NCBI GenBank assembly: GCA_945897655.1
Contig: CAMDHB010000010.1
Coordinates: 1-24,021 of the forward strand
Direction of reading: 5' to 3'
DNA: 24,021 bases
DNA from: Pseudorhodobacter antarcticus
GTDB taxonomy: Bacteria > Pseudomonadota > Alphaproteobacteria > Rhodobacterales > Rhodobacteraceae
Of the stretch, positions 15,461 to 23,619 are shown piece after piece (positions within the stretch are counted from its first letter, which is position 1; the number at the start of each line of letters is the position of its first letter). The position numbers were made by a program, and so were the translations under genes. The notes under the pieces were generated by a model, which had not been told where the DNA came from, made no database searches, and worked only from the letters and a program-made list of their open reading frames with translations.

Positions 15461-17482
15461 TCACTTTGAAGACACCGAGTCGCATTCCAGATTGAGCCAG
15501 GCGCATTCCTCGGGCGAAAGCTTCGCGTTCAGCGCGGCAAGAGTTGACGCCAGCTCACCTGGGCTTCGGGGCCCGATCAGTGCGAACGACGGGAAGGCCT
15601 GGGTCAGCACCCAGGCAGCGGCGATGGCATGCGGGGTCAGACCCTTCATCGCGGCCAGCTCTTCGGCTCGGCGACGCCGCTCGGCATTCCGGTCACTGCC
15701 AAAGCAGTTTTCCGGCCCGATATCGGCAGGCAGGCGGTCGCGCAGCTCGGCTGGCAGGAAATAGCCCCGGGCCTGGCTGGACCAGGACAGATGCACGACC
15801 TGCCGGTCCGCCATGAATTTCAGCGTTTCGGGCGTGTTAGACGTCAGGCAACCAAACCAGATCGGCTTTTCCATGACCGCCAGCGACAGGTTGTTGTTCA
15901 GGATTTGCGGCGCAAGCTTGCCCGCAGCGCGGGCCGCATCTTGCGCAGCACCCAGACGCTCGATGGTCCAGTTCGAGCCGCCCCAGATCCCAACCTTTCC
16001 GGCCTTGTTTAACCGGGTGAAGAGATCGACAAACTCATCCACCGGCACATCCGGATTGTCCCGGTGCATGATGTAGATCGGCGCGTGGTCCAACCCCAGC
16101 CGGTCAAGCGAGATGTTCAGTTGCGCTTCAATCGCGTCAGGCGTGCAATAGGGCGGCACACCGCCCTTGACGACCACGACCGTCTCCTTCTGGACGCCGC
16201 GTGACTTGAGCCATTGGCCCAGCACCCCTTCATGCACCCCGCCGCCGTAGACAAAGGCGGTGTCAAAACTGTTGCCGCCAGCTTCCATCCACGCATCCCA
16301 GATCACTGCGCCTTCGGCCGGGGTGTTGCGGTTGTCACAGCCCATGACAAAGCTGGTCATCGGCAGATCGACACCTTCGACCTTGATCCTGGGAATGGCC
16401 GGCAGGCCCTTGGGCAGGCTGCGCGGCAGCTTGCGGATGACACCGGGCACCTCGGCAAAAGTCTTGTAGCCGGCCTCGGCCCGCCAGGCGTCCAGCGCCG
16501 CAGCCGTGGCGATGCTGTCGGCATGACTGACGGCCGGGAAGGGCGGTTCTTTCAGGCCTGCGGCGATGGCACGGCTTGCCAGATCTGCCTCGAAGCCGAA
16601 AAGCTGCCAGGGATGGCGGATCACCTCTTCGCTGGTCTTGTCACCCTTGGTGATCCGGATCGTAGTGTCCGACGGCCCAACATTGCGGCCCGGCATCCAC
16701 GGATTTGTCAGCAGGATCGACCCATCCGACCCGTCGATGCGCATCTGGTTGTCCATCTGGCGGCTGGTGGCACAGGCCAGTTCCGCCGTGATGCCCGAAG
16801 CGTAGATCGCGCTGGCGTAGGACACTTCGTCGACGCCGGTCGCGCCGAGGATGCCGGTCGCCTTGATCTTGCTTGGCGTCTGGTAGGTGCCGCCCGCCGC
16901 CAGACCCGCGACCAGCCCGGCACCGGTCAGCGCATAGCCGCCCACATCGATGATGCCACCGCCGGCGAGTTCGTACTTGTACACCCGAGATGTCGGCCAT
17001 TTCCGCGCGTCAAATCCGAAGGTGGCGTGGATGTGATGCACCTTGCCGATCACGCCGTCCCGGATCAGTTCAGCCAGCCGCGCAATCTGCGGATGGCAAC
17101 GGTACATATAGGCTTCCATGAAGAAGACGTTTTCCTGCCGTGCTGCCTCGACAAGCAGGGTTACCTCGGCCTCGTTCAGACCGGCAGGTTTTTCGACCAG
17201 AACCGCCTTTCCGGCTCGGATGGCCAGAAGAGCATGCTCGGCATGAAAGGGATGCGGGGTTGACACATAGATCGCGTCCACCTCCGGGTCGGCGACCAAA
17301 GCCTCATAGCTGGCATAGCGCTTGCCGGCGGCCACGCCGAACTTGTCACCAAAGGCGCGGCGCCGGTCGGCATCCCGGCTTGCGATGGCCGAAAGCCGGC
17401 CCGTGTCGGTTTGCGCAAGGCCGGTCGCGAAATTATCCGCAATGGTGCCGGGCCCGATGATGCCCCAATTCACAATCTTCAT
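15461..17482 (-). CDS. Bifunctional fusion: Gfo/Idh/MocA oxidoreductase plus aldo/keto reductase
   Basis: A 673-residue two-domain protein. Residues 1 to about 345 are a MocA-type dehydrogenase: IIGPGTIA at 8-15, VEKP at 96-99, and AGGGIIDVGGYAL (173-185) of the dihydrodiol-dehydrogenase-like subgroup. After a proline/lysine-rich linker (about 348-365), residues 366-673 form an aldo/keto reductase barrel with the complete catalytic tetrad Asp407 (SFDTAF), Tyr412 (VYGGG), Lys439 (VVKGG) and His473 (IMHRDN). ATG 17482 is preferred to an in-frame start 8 codons upstream because the Rossmann strand follows immediately. Both halves are usually separate genes. The fusion implies two consecutive redox steps, for example C-OH oxidation and carbonyl reduction with cofactor recycling. 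It is the first enzyme gene after the regulator. Confidence 0.88.
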   Translation of the reverse strand: MKIVNWGIIGPGTIADNFATGLAQTDTGRLSAIASRDADRRRAFGDKFGVAAGKRYASYEALVADPEVDAIYVSTPHPFHAEHALLAIRAGKAVLVEKPAGLNEAEVTLLVEAARQENVFFMEAYMYRCHPQIARLAELIRDGVIGKVHHIHATFGFDARKWPTSRVYKYELAGGGIIDVGGYALTGAGLVAGLAAGGTYQTPSKIKATGILGATGVDEVSYASAIYASGITAELACATSRQMDNQMRIDGSDGSILLTNPWMPGRNVGPSDTTIRITKGDKTSEEVIRHPWQLFGFEADLASRAIAAGLKEPPFPAVSHADSIATAAALDAWRAEAGYKTFAEVPGVIRKLPRSLPKGLPAIPRIKVEGVDLPMTSFVMGCDNRNTPAEGAVIWDAWMEAGGNSFDTAFVYGGGVHEGVLGQWLKSRGVQKETVVVVKGGVPPYCTPDAIEAQLNISLDRLGLDHAPIYIMHRDNPDVPVDEFVDLFTRLNKAGKVGIWGGSNWTIERLGAAQDAARAAGKLAPQILNNNLSLAVMEKPIWFGCLTSNTPETLKFMADRQVVHLSWSSQARGYFLPAELRDRLPADIGPENCFGSDRNAERRRRAEELAAMKGLTPHAIAAAWVLTQAFPSFALIGPRSPGELASTLAALNAKLSPEECAWLNLECDSVSSK

Positions 17483-17531
17483 TCCTGTATTCCTGATCTT
17501 GCCCAAGGCCGAAAAGCCGACGGTTGGGCGG

Positions 17532-18413
17532 TTAGAGGGTCATGTCGGTGTCCCGCGGGTCTTGCGAGTGGCGACGACGATAGCTGCTGGGCGAAAGCCC
17601 AAACTGTTTGCGAAAACGTGTCGAAAAGTAGAACACATTGGCAAAGCCATGTGCCGCCGCGACCTGCCCGATCGTCCATCGTGGCGAGCGCAGCATCTGA
17701 CTTGCCCGCTCCAACTTGAGCTTTTCGACATAGGCTTGCGGACCGATCCGCATCTGCCGGGTGAACAACGCCGTGAACTGCGACCTCGACAGGCCGGAAG
17801 CGCGGCTGAGGTCACCCACACTGACCGGCCGCGAGATCCACTCGCCGACAAGGTTCAATGCCCTGAGGATGCGCGGATCCATGTCTGGCCTGCCGAATTT
17901 CGGGTTGAAGTGATCGGCAAGGATGAGGACCCGCTCCAGAGCATTCATCGCGGCATCCGAACGCAGGCGGCTTGCGCCATTGGCCACGTCATGCAAGCGG
18001 TTGAGTTCAACCTCGATAGGTTCGAAATCCTCGCCCGCCTTCAGGATCGAAACCCCGCGGTCCACTTCCGGCCAGCCCAGCCATTCGATCCAGCTCGGCC
18101 GGGGCCGGAAATGGATCCAAGTGTTGAACCAGGTATCGGTCGTGTCGGCAAATCCGTAGTCCTGCGGCGCGCCGGGCCGGAACAGTAACAGATCACCCCG
18201 GCCCAGCATCCGCGCCTCGCCGTCCGAACAGGTCACACGCCCGCGCCCTGACGTGGTGGCAACCAAAAGCCAATCATCCGTTCCTTCCGGTCGAAGGGCG
18301 AAACTGCGCCAGTTGGTTTGGGGTTGGCGACCCGAAAGCACAGGCAACCAGTTCGGAACAATTGCCGCCGGGCGGGTGTTCGCAGGGGTCGATGAATCGG
18401 CACGCAACGTCAC
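17532..18413 (-). CDS. AraC/XylS family transcriptional regulator with cupin sensor domain
   Basis: A 293-residue regulator. The N-terminal half (about 30-170) has the AraC arabinose-binding/cupin pattern, with RGRVTCSDGEARMLGRGDLLLFRPG and the NTWIHFRPR strand. The C-terminal half carries two helix-turn-helix units: about 199-219 (VGDLSRASGLSRSQFTALF) and about 247-270 (TIGQVAAAHGFANVFYFSTRF), ending in the family's FGLSPSSYR motif. The GTG start at 18413 has GGGAGG eight bases upstream. It is transcribed away from the sugar ABC importer across a shared intergenic region and toward the catabolic genes, so it is the natural candidate to sense the substrate and activate both transport and catabolic operons. 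The ligand is unknown. Confidence 0.9.
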   Translation of the reverse strand: MTLRADSSTPANTRPAAIVPNWLPVLSGRQPQTNWRSFALRPEGTDDWLLVATTSGRGRVTCSDGEARMLGRGDLLLFRPGAPQDYGFADTTDTWFNTWIHFRPRPSWIEWLGWPEVDRGVSILKAGEDFEPIEVELNRLHDVANGASRLRSDAAMNALERVLILADHFNPKFGRPDMDPRILRALNLVGEWISRPVSVGDLSRASGLSRSQFTALFTRQMRIGPQAYVEKLKLERASQMLRSPRWTIGQVAAAHGFANVFYFSTRFRKQFGLSPSSYRRRHSQDPRDTDMTL

Positions 18414-19059
18414 TTTACTTGCCTCCCCCTACGCTCACTTGGGCCATGCCAGATACCGGTTTGCCACTCCGCTGAACCCCTGTCTTAGGTCGGCTGGTAA
18501 TGGCATCGATGACCCATTCACAATCACCGGAAAATAACGCGTTACAACCTTGGTCAATGTCAGTCACACCCGCACCAATCTAGCGTCTGCTCATTCATCA
18601 GGTCAATTCGAATTTCCCCTATATATATATGATATTGTCTTGTAGTGTGATCCCGACTGCGACGAATCATCCATCTTGTAGACACGAAGGTTCTCGCCCG
18701 AGTTCTGCTGATTTTGCAGAAGCGAAAGAAATTCTGCACCCGCATCAGGCATTTTACGCGCAAAAACCACGAATTTCGACGGCATGGCCGCCTCCGATCA
18801 AATAATTCTTTCGCTAAGCCTGGGGCATCGACCTTTGTTTTTGCTTGATCTCGGCCTTCGATTTTCGATTGGCGAGGTCGAGGGGAATTGGCCCGTCAAC
18901 GGTTTAGCGGAGGCTGACAAGTCCTGTTGGGCTGAAGCATTCGTTTTTGTCCGGTTGTTTCGCCGTGCGAGCCTCCCGCAGCGCAAGGATCAGGTGGTTG
19001 ACACACGCGGTCTTTGGTGGCCTGTTTTGCATTCTTCAAAATCTGAAGGGAGGAAAGAC
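18414..19059. promoter_or_regulatory. Divergent regulatory region between the AraC-type gene and the ABC importer
   Basis: A 646 bp region without a convincing gene, lower in GC than its neighbours around 18590-18760, with a run of alternating TA at 18620-18631. It contains a perfect palindrome TAACGCGTTA (18535-18544), a second one AATTCGAATT (18605-18614), direct GGTCAAT repeats (18552 and 18601), and TTCTGC/GCAGAA/TTCTGC half-sites at 18703, 18716 and 18732. On the minus strand TTGACC (18606-18601) and TAGATT (18582-18577), 18 bases apart, make a plausible promoter for the AraC-type gene. On the plus strand TTGACA at 18998-19003 could be a -35 for the importer, but its -10 is weak. Open frames here lack family resemblance or coding character. 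Confidence 0.5.
18535..18544. promoter_or_regulatory. LacI-type operator-like palindrome TAACGCGTTA
   Basis: A perfect 10-base palindrome with a central CG, the classic core of LacI/GalR-family operators, 122 bases upstream of the AraC-type start codon. No LacI-family gene is in the window, so a regulator encoded elsewhere would be required. The match is short and may be chance. Confidence 0.3.
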
Positions 19060-20337
19060 GTGGCTTCGAAAACAAAAACGTTTACCCGTGCGCTCTTTGC
19101 CGCAACGGCGATTCACCTGTTTGCTGCCCCTGCGGTTCTTGCCGGTGAGGTGACTGTCTGGTTCTGGGACACGAAGTTCAACGGCGCGGCGATGCAAGAG
19201 GCGGCCAACCGCTACAAAGCCGTTGCTCCGGACACCACGATCACACTTGTCGATCTTGCCAAGGCCGATCTTGAGACCAAGCTACAGACGCAGTTTGCCT
19301 CGGGTGTGACCGATGGTCTGCCCGACATCGTCCTGATCGACGACCTGCGCGCCCAGCTTTACCTGCAATCCTTCACCGGCTCGTTCGAGCCGCTGAACGG
19401 TGCCATCGACCACAGCCAGTTCGCCCCCTACAAGGTCGCCGTGGCAACCGTGGGCGAGAATATCTATTCCCTACCCTTCGACTCGGGCGTGGCGGGCTTT
19501 TACTATCGCTCGGACATCCTGGCCGAGGCCGGTTACGCGGCGGCCGATATGACCGACATCACCTGGGACCGGTTCATCGAGATCGGGATCGACGTGAAGG
19601 CCAAGACGGGCCACCCGCTGCTGTCCATCGACATGGCCAATGCGGCACCTTTCCGGATGATGCTGCAATCGGCCGGAAGCTGGTACTTCACGCCCGAGGG
19701 TGAACTGAATCTTGTGGGCAACGCGGCGTTCAAGAAGGCGATCGAGACCTATTCCAAGATGCTGCAGGCCGGTGACACACTGTGGAAGCCGGTTTCGGGC
19801 TGGGCGGAATATACCGGGGCCTTCACAGGTGGCGAAGTGGCCGCCGTGCCGATGACCGGAGTCTGGATCACCGGAACCGTGAAATCGGCCGCCGACCAGG
19901 CCGGCAAATGGGCGGTTGCCCCGGTCCCGCGTCTTGACATCGAAGGGTCGGTCAACGCAACGAACCACGGCGGCTCCAGCTGGTATGTACTGTCGTCTTC
20001 CGCCGAAAAGACCGAAGCGATCGACTTCTTGGCCCAGGTCTGGGCAAAGGATGCGGACTTCTACCAGAAGATCTTGGTAGATCAGGGTGCCTTCGCCACC
20101 TTCCTTCCGGCGCGCGAAGGGGCTGCCTACTCCTCGGCCGATGATTTCTTCGGTGGCCAGACGGTCTGGAAGGATTTCTCGACCTGGGTGCAACAGATCC
20201 GGCCGGTAAACTATGGGATATTTGCCGGCGAAGTTGATGCCGCCATTCTGGCCCAACTCCCCGCCATGGCGGCCGGCGAGAATGTTGACACCATCATCGA
20301 AAACATCGCCGCTCAAGCCAAATCGGCGATGCAGTAA
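19060..20337 (+). CDS. Extracellular solute-binding protein, sugar ABC transporter (family 1)
   Basis: A 425-residue periplasmic binding protein of the CUT1 carbohydrate class. GTG 19060 is chosen because GGGAGG sits at 19048-19053 and a signal peptide follows directly: a lysine/arginine-rich start (ASKTKTFTR), a hydrophobic core, and the cleavage site AVLA|GE after residue 28. The in-frame extension further upstream has no signal character. The mature protein begins with VTVWFWDTKFN and includes LPDIVLIDDLRAQLY, YSLPFDSGVAGFYYRSDIL and NATNHGGSSWYVLS, typical of family 1 binding proteins. It would deliver the substrate to the permeases encoded downstream. A strong hairpin follows the gene, a common way to keep binding protein levels above those of the permeases. 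Confidence 0.92.
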   Translation: MASKTKTFTRALFAATAIHLFAAPAVLAGEVTVWFWDTKFNGAAMQEAANRYKAVAPDTTITLVDLAKADLETKLQTQFASGVTDGLPDIVLIDDLRAQLYLQSFTGSFEPLNGAIDHSQFAPYKVAVATVGENIYSLPFDSGVAGFYYRSDILAEAGYAAADMTDITWDRFIEIGIDVKAKTGHPLLSIDMANAAPFRMMLQSAGSWYFTPEGELNLVGNAAFKKAIETYSKMLQAGDTLWKPVSGWAEYTGAFTGGEVAAVPMTGVWITGTVKSAADQAGKWAVAPVPRLDIEGSVNATNHGGSSWYVLSSSAEKTEAIDFLAQVWAKDADFYQKILVDQGAFATFLPAREGAAYSSADDFFGGQTVWKDFSTWVQQIRPVNYGIFAGEVDAAILAQLPAMAAGENVDTIIENIAAQAKSAMQ

Positions 20338-20349
20338 ACATCGAGTTCT

Positions 20350-20378
20350 GGTTCGGCGGGGCAACGCCTCGCCGAACC
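20350..20378 (+). terminator. Strong intercistronic hairpin after the binding protein gene
   Basis: A 12-pair stem (one G-T pair) with a 5-base loop: arms at 20350-20361 and 20367-20378, starting GGTTCGGCG and ending CGCCGAACC, 13 bases after the stop codon. There is no downstream T-run, so it is better read as an mRNA-stabilising or partial-readthrough structure than as a full terminator. The permease genes follow on the same strand. Confidence 0.6.
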
Positions 20379-20394
20379 CGCTTGCGTTATGAAA

Positions 20395-20413
20395 GCCAGA
20401 CGGACCGTCTGGC
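20395..20413. repeat. Perfect 19 bp palindrome between binding protein and permease genes
   Basis: GCCAGACGG and its exact reverse complement CCGTCTGGC flank a single central A. It lies 17 bases downstream of the larger hairpin and 38 bases upstream of the permease start codon. It could be a protein-binding site for a dimeric regulator or a second RNA stem. Confidence 0.5.
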
Positions 20414-20450
20414 CAGACCTCGGTCCGGGCGCACCATGGGGGAAACGGCG

Positions 20451-21317
20451 ATGCAATCTAGGCGGACCGACATCTGGGGCTGGTCTTTGATCATGCCAGC
20501 GCTCGTGCTGCTTGGTATTTTCATGATCTACCCGATCCTCTCCTCGCTCTGGCTCAGCCTGCACACCGGAAAAGGGATGAACCTGTCCTTCGGGGGGGCG
20601 GCGAACATTCTGCGACTGGCAGAAGACCCGGTCTTTCTGCGCGCACTGTTCAACACCCTGCTGTTTCTGGTCGTGCAGGTACCGATCATGATCGCGCTGG
20701 CACTGGTATTCGCCGTCGCGCTGGATGATCGCACGCTTTGGGGTCGCGCTTGGTTTCGTACCGCGATCTTTCTGCCCTGCGTAACGTCCCTTGTCACTTA
20801 TTCGGTGCTGTTCAAGTCGATGTTTGCCCATGACGGTGTTGTGAACGACACCTTGATGTTTCTGAACTTCGTCGATCAACCCATCCCCTGGCTGACGGAT
20901 CCGGGCTGGGCGCGGGTTGTCATCATCATCGCAATCACCTGGCGCTGGACCGGATACAACATGATCTTCTTTCTGGCCGCCCTGCAAAACATCGATCGCT
21001 CAATCTATGAACAGGCGCGAATCGATGGCGTCCCCGCCCATGCACGGCTTTTGCGGCTGACAGTTCCGATGCTGAAGCCGATCATCCTTTTCCTGTTCAT
21101 CATGTCGACGATCGGGACCCTTCAGCTCTTCGACGAGGTCATGAACATCACCGAGGGCGGTCCGGCCGACGCCACGTTGACCCTTTCGCTATACATTTAC
21201 AACCTGACCTTCAAGTTCATGCCAAGCTATGGCTATGCCTCGACGGTCTCATATGTGATTGTCGTCCTGGTTGCGATCCTTTCGTGGTTGCAGTTCCGTT
21301 TGGCGAGGGACAAATAG
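20451..21317 (+). CDS. Sugar ABC transporter permease (MalF/UgpA type)
   Basis: A 288-residue inner-membrane permease. ATG 20451 is preferred because GGGGGA lies seven bases upstream and the first membrane helix follows (WGWSLIMPALVLLGIFMIYPIL); two earlier in-frame ATGs give a charged, non-membrane lead. About six hydrophobic segments are visible. The EAA loop that docks to the ATPase is at about 186-210, YEQARIDGVPAHARLLRLTVPML. It would pair with the next permease to form the channel for the substrate delivered by the binding protein. The stop TAG 21315-21317 is one base from the next start, so the two permeases are co-translated. Confidence 0.92.
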   Translation: MQSRRTDIWGWSLIMPALVLLGIFMIYPILSSLWLSLHTGKGMNLSFGGAANILRLAEDPVFLRALFNTLLFLVVQVPIMIALALVFAVALDDRTLWGRAWFRTAIFLPCVTSLVTYSVLFKSMFAHDGVVNDTLMFLNFVDQPIPWLTDPGWARVVIIIAITWRWTGYNMIFFLAALQNIDRSIYEQARIDGVPAHARLLRLTVPMLKPIILFLFIMSTIGTLQLFDEVMNITEGGPADATLTLSLYIYNLTFKFMPSYGYASTVSYVIVVLVAILSWLQFRLARDK

Positions 21318-21318
21318 G

Positions 21319-22134
21319 ATGAGCCCCGTCTCCCGTATCCTGCGATCTGCAACCTATCTGGGTCTTGGGCTTGCGGCTCTGATCTCGGTCTTTCCCTTCT
21401 ACTGGATGCTGGTCAGCATGACCAATTCCGCCGTCGAGGTCGCCAATGGCAAACTGACCTTCGGGGATCAGTTGATTGCGAACTTTCAGTCCCTGCTGAC
21501 CGAAGTGGACATGGTTCGCGTCCTCTTCAACTCGACTGTTATCACGCTCTTCGGCACCATTCTGACTGTCGCGCTGTCGTCGGCTGCGGGCTATGGCTTT
21601 GAAATCTTTCGCTCTCGCTTCAAGGACCATCTTTTTTCCCTGCTTCTGCTGATGCTATCGATTCCCTTTGGCGCCATGATGATTCCGCTGTTCGTGATGT
21701 TCGCCAAGGCCGGCCTGCTGAACAGTTTTGCGGCAATTCTGCTGCCTGGCATCGCGTCGATCTTCATCGTATTCTACTTTCGCCAGGCGACCAAAGCCTT
21801 CCCGCACGAATTGCGCGATGCGGCACGAATCGACGGGCTGAACGAGCTGCAGATATTCCTGCGCATTTACTTGCCGGTAATGCGGTCCACCTATGCAGCG
21901 GCCACCGTCATCGTGTTCATGGCCAACTGGAACGCCTATTTGTGGCCCTTGATCGTGCTGCAGACCAACGACATGAAAACGATCACGCTGGTCGTGTCGT
22001 CGCTGGTATCGGCCTACAACCCCAATTACGGCGTTGTCAGCGTTGCCGCTGTCATTGCCACTCTTCCAACCTGTCTTGTGTTCTTCATTCTGCAACGCAG
22101 TTTTGTCGAAGGACTGACGGGCGGGGTCAAATAG
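21319..22134 (+). CDS. Sugar ABC transporter permease (MalG/UgpE type)
   Basis: A 271-residue second permease. ATG 21319 comes one base after the stop of the first permease, so it is probably made by translational coupling; an in-frame start 20 codons earlier would overlap the upstream gene without a membrane-like sequence. The first helix is YLGLGLAALISVFPFYWML, followed by PLFVMFAKAGLLNSFAAI and later helices. The EAA loop is at about 162-190 (HELRDAARIDGLNELQIF...LP), with the conserved Gly and the LP end. Together with the first permease and the UgpC-type ATPase it forms a CUT1 importer. Twenty-four bases separate it from the ATPase gene. Confidence 0.92.
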   Translation: MSPVSRILRSATYLGLGLAALISVFPFYWMLVSMTNSAVEVANGKLTFGDQLIANFQSLLTEVDMVRVLFNSTVITLFGTILTVALSSAAGYGFEIFRSRFKDHLFSLLLLMLSIPFGAMMIPLFVMFAKAGLLNSFAAILLPGIASIFIVFYFRQATKAFPHELRDAARIDGLNELQIFLRIYLPVMRSTYAAATVIVFMANWNAYLWPLIVLQTNDMKTITLVVSSLVSAYNPNYGVVSVAAVIATLPTCLVFFILQRSFVEGLTGGVK

Positions 22135-22158
22135 ACCCTGAATCGCAAAGGAGATGCC

Positions 22159-23229
22159 ATGACCAGCCTTACACTGCGAAACCTCAGCAAGTCCTTCGGC
22201 GCGGTTGACGTCGTCAAAGGCGTTGATCTTGATGTTGTCGAAGGCGAGTTCGTTGTTTTCGTTGGTCCGTCCGGCTGCGGAAAATCCACCCTTCTGCGCA
22301 TGATCGCTGGGCTGGAAGGGATTTCCGGCGGCGAATTGCGCATCGGGGACACGCGTATGAACGAGGTGGATGCCAGCAAGCGCGGCATCGCAATGGTGTT
22401 TCAGTCCTATGCGCTCTACCCACACCTTTCAGTGCGAGAGAATATGGGTTTTGCACTGCGCTATGCGGGCATGCCTGCAGGACAGATCGCAAAGCGGGTC
22501 GCAGATGCCGCCGCGACGCTTGAGTTGACCAAGCTTATGGACCGCAAACCCAAAGAACTTTCGGGCGGCCAACGTCAGCGGGTCGCCATTGGCCGGGCAA
22601 TCGTCAGGGAACCCGGTGTGTTTCTGTTCGACGAACCGCTGTCCAACCTCGACGCCGAATTGCGCGTGCATATGCGTGTCGAAATTGCCAAGCTTCACAA
22701 GGCTTTGGGTGCCACGATCATCTATGTCACCCATGACCAGGTCGAAGCGATGACCCTGGCCGACAAGATCGTGGTGCTTCGCGATGGCCGCATCGAACAA
22801 TCCGGCAGCCCACTGAAGCTGTTTGACGACCCCGACAACCTTTTCGTTGCGGGCTTCATTGGCAGTCCGAAGATGAACTTCCTTGCCGGCCACCGTCAAG
22901 GCAACCGTCTGGTCATACCGGAATGTGGTGGTCACCAAATCGCCATGCCCGATGTCAAGAACCTTCCCGCCGAAGGCGAGCCGCTGACGATTGGCCTGCG
23001 CCCGCAAGTCATTGGCCGGGGCGGGGGCGAGATGCTGCCCTTGACCATCGAGATCGTCGAGCATCTTGGCACCGAAACCCTGGTTCACGCCCGCCCCGCA
23101 GAATCGGCGCGGAATCTGATTGCTTCCATCGAAGGCGGAAGGGACTTGCGCACCGGTCAAACCTTCGAGGCCCATTTCGCGGCCGACAGCATCTTTCTTT
23201 TTGGCCGCGACGGATTGCGCCTGCGCTGA
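22159..23229 (+). CDS. ugpC: Sugar ABC transporter ATP-binding protein (UgpC/MalK/MsmK type)
   Basis: A 356-residue ATPase. Motifs in order: Walker A GPSGCGKST (36-44), Q-loop Gln82 in MVFQSYALYPHL, signature LSGGQRQR (134-141), Walker B FLFDEPLSNLDAE (155-167), and the switch His192 in YVTHDQVEAMTL. After about residue 235 come the TOBE/MalK-type C-terminal domains with GFIGSPKMNFL and GLRPQ, the regulatory part of CUT1 ATPases. AAAGGAG precedes ATG 22159. It powers the importer formed by the two permeases and is the last gene of the plus-strand operon. No clear terminator follows. The UgpC name denotes the family; glycerol-3-phosphate as substrate is not implied. Confidence 0.92.
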   Translation: MTSLTLRNLSKSFGAVDVVKGVDLDVVEGEFVVFVGPSGCGKSTLLRMIAGLEGISGGELRIGDTRMNEVDASKRGIAMVFQSYALYPHLSVRENMGFALRYAGMPAGQIAKRVADAAATLELTKLMDRKPKELSGGQRQRVAIGRAIVREPGVFLFDEPLSNLDAELRVHMRVEIAKLHKALGATIIYVTHDQVEAMTLADKIVVLRDGRIEQSGSPLKLFDDPDNLFVAGFIGSPKMNFLAGHRQGNRLVIPECGGHQIAMPDVKNLPAEGEPLTIGLRPQVIGRGGGEMLPLTIEIVEHLGTETLVHARPAESARNLIASIEGGRDLRTGQTFEAHFAADSIFLFGRDGLRLR

Positions 23230-23479
23230 CCAAAGGCGGAAGGAATAGTGCCGGATCATTCGGAAATACCATGCTCGCCGTGCAACAGAAAGTTATCCAA
23301 GGTCTTTCTGGTTTCATTTCGTCCACTCCGGTCGGAGCCAGCAACGATCCCAGTTGTCGCGTTGCCCTTAAAATGGTTCTGCTGCGTTTTCGGCGCAAAT
23401 TCTGTGCAGTTGAAGGCTTGCGTGCAACGCGCCATTTTGCGGGATGGAAAAGTTTTCAAGCTGTGCGCCAGCCCCGGGA
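23230..23479. other. Non-coding stretch between the importer operon and the IS debris
   Basis: I see no gene and no clear terminator. Its composition is lower in GC from about 23370 on. The stretch starting GGTTCTGCTGCG (23375) could be the outer end of the ISL3-like element whose transposase start follows, but the partner repeat is not in the window, so this cannot be tested here. Confidence 0.4.
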
Positions 23480-23619
23480 ATGAAAATCCATCTTGTTGAG
23501 CAAAATGGATCCGGCTTGACTGTTTTGCTGAGTGGAAAAGACAGTGGCTGTTGTCCCTCTTGCGGGACGCGATCACCTCCCGCCATAGCAGTTATTCCCG
23601 GCACCTTAGGGATCTGCCT
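23480..23619 (+). pseudogene. ISL3-like transposase, N-terminal fragment with a frameshift
   Basis: From ATG 23480 the frame reads MKIHLVEQNGSGLTVLL, then SGCCPSCGTRS, the N-terminal zinc-knuckle style of ISL3-family transposases. After GTRS the continuation TSRHSSYSRHLRDLP is found one frame over, so about one base has been lost near 23571-23576. Homology ends at about 23619, where amidase sequence takes over. Only some 45 of the usual 400 or more residues remain, so it is dead. ISL3 assignment is moderate, based on the Cys-x-x-Cys block and the RHS-YxRxLxDLP pattern. Confidence 0.55.

Noticed and set aside
16214..17263. A 349-codon plus-strand frame
   Set aside because: Fully antisense to the MocA/aldo-keto reductase fusion; composition and lack of motifs mark it as a shadow.
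18560..18785. Two short minus-strand frames in the divergent regulatory region
   Set aside because: No family resemblance, no good ribosome binding site, and they run through the TA-rich promoter-like tract.
18784..19059. Upstream in-frame extension of the solute-binding protein
   Set aside because: The extension lacks signal-peptide character, while GTG 19060 has an excellent Shine-Dalgarno and is followed by a complete signal peptide.
23230..23479. Several 80-130 codon frames on both strands after the ATPase gene
   Set aside because: No recognisable family, mutually overlapping, and no coding signal; treated as non-coding.
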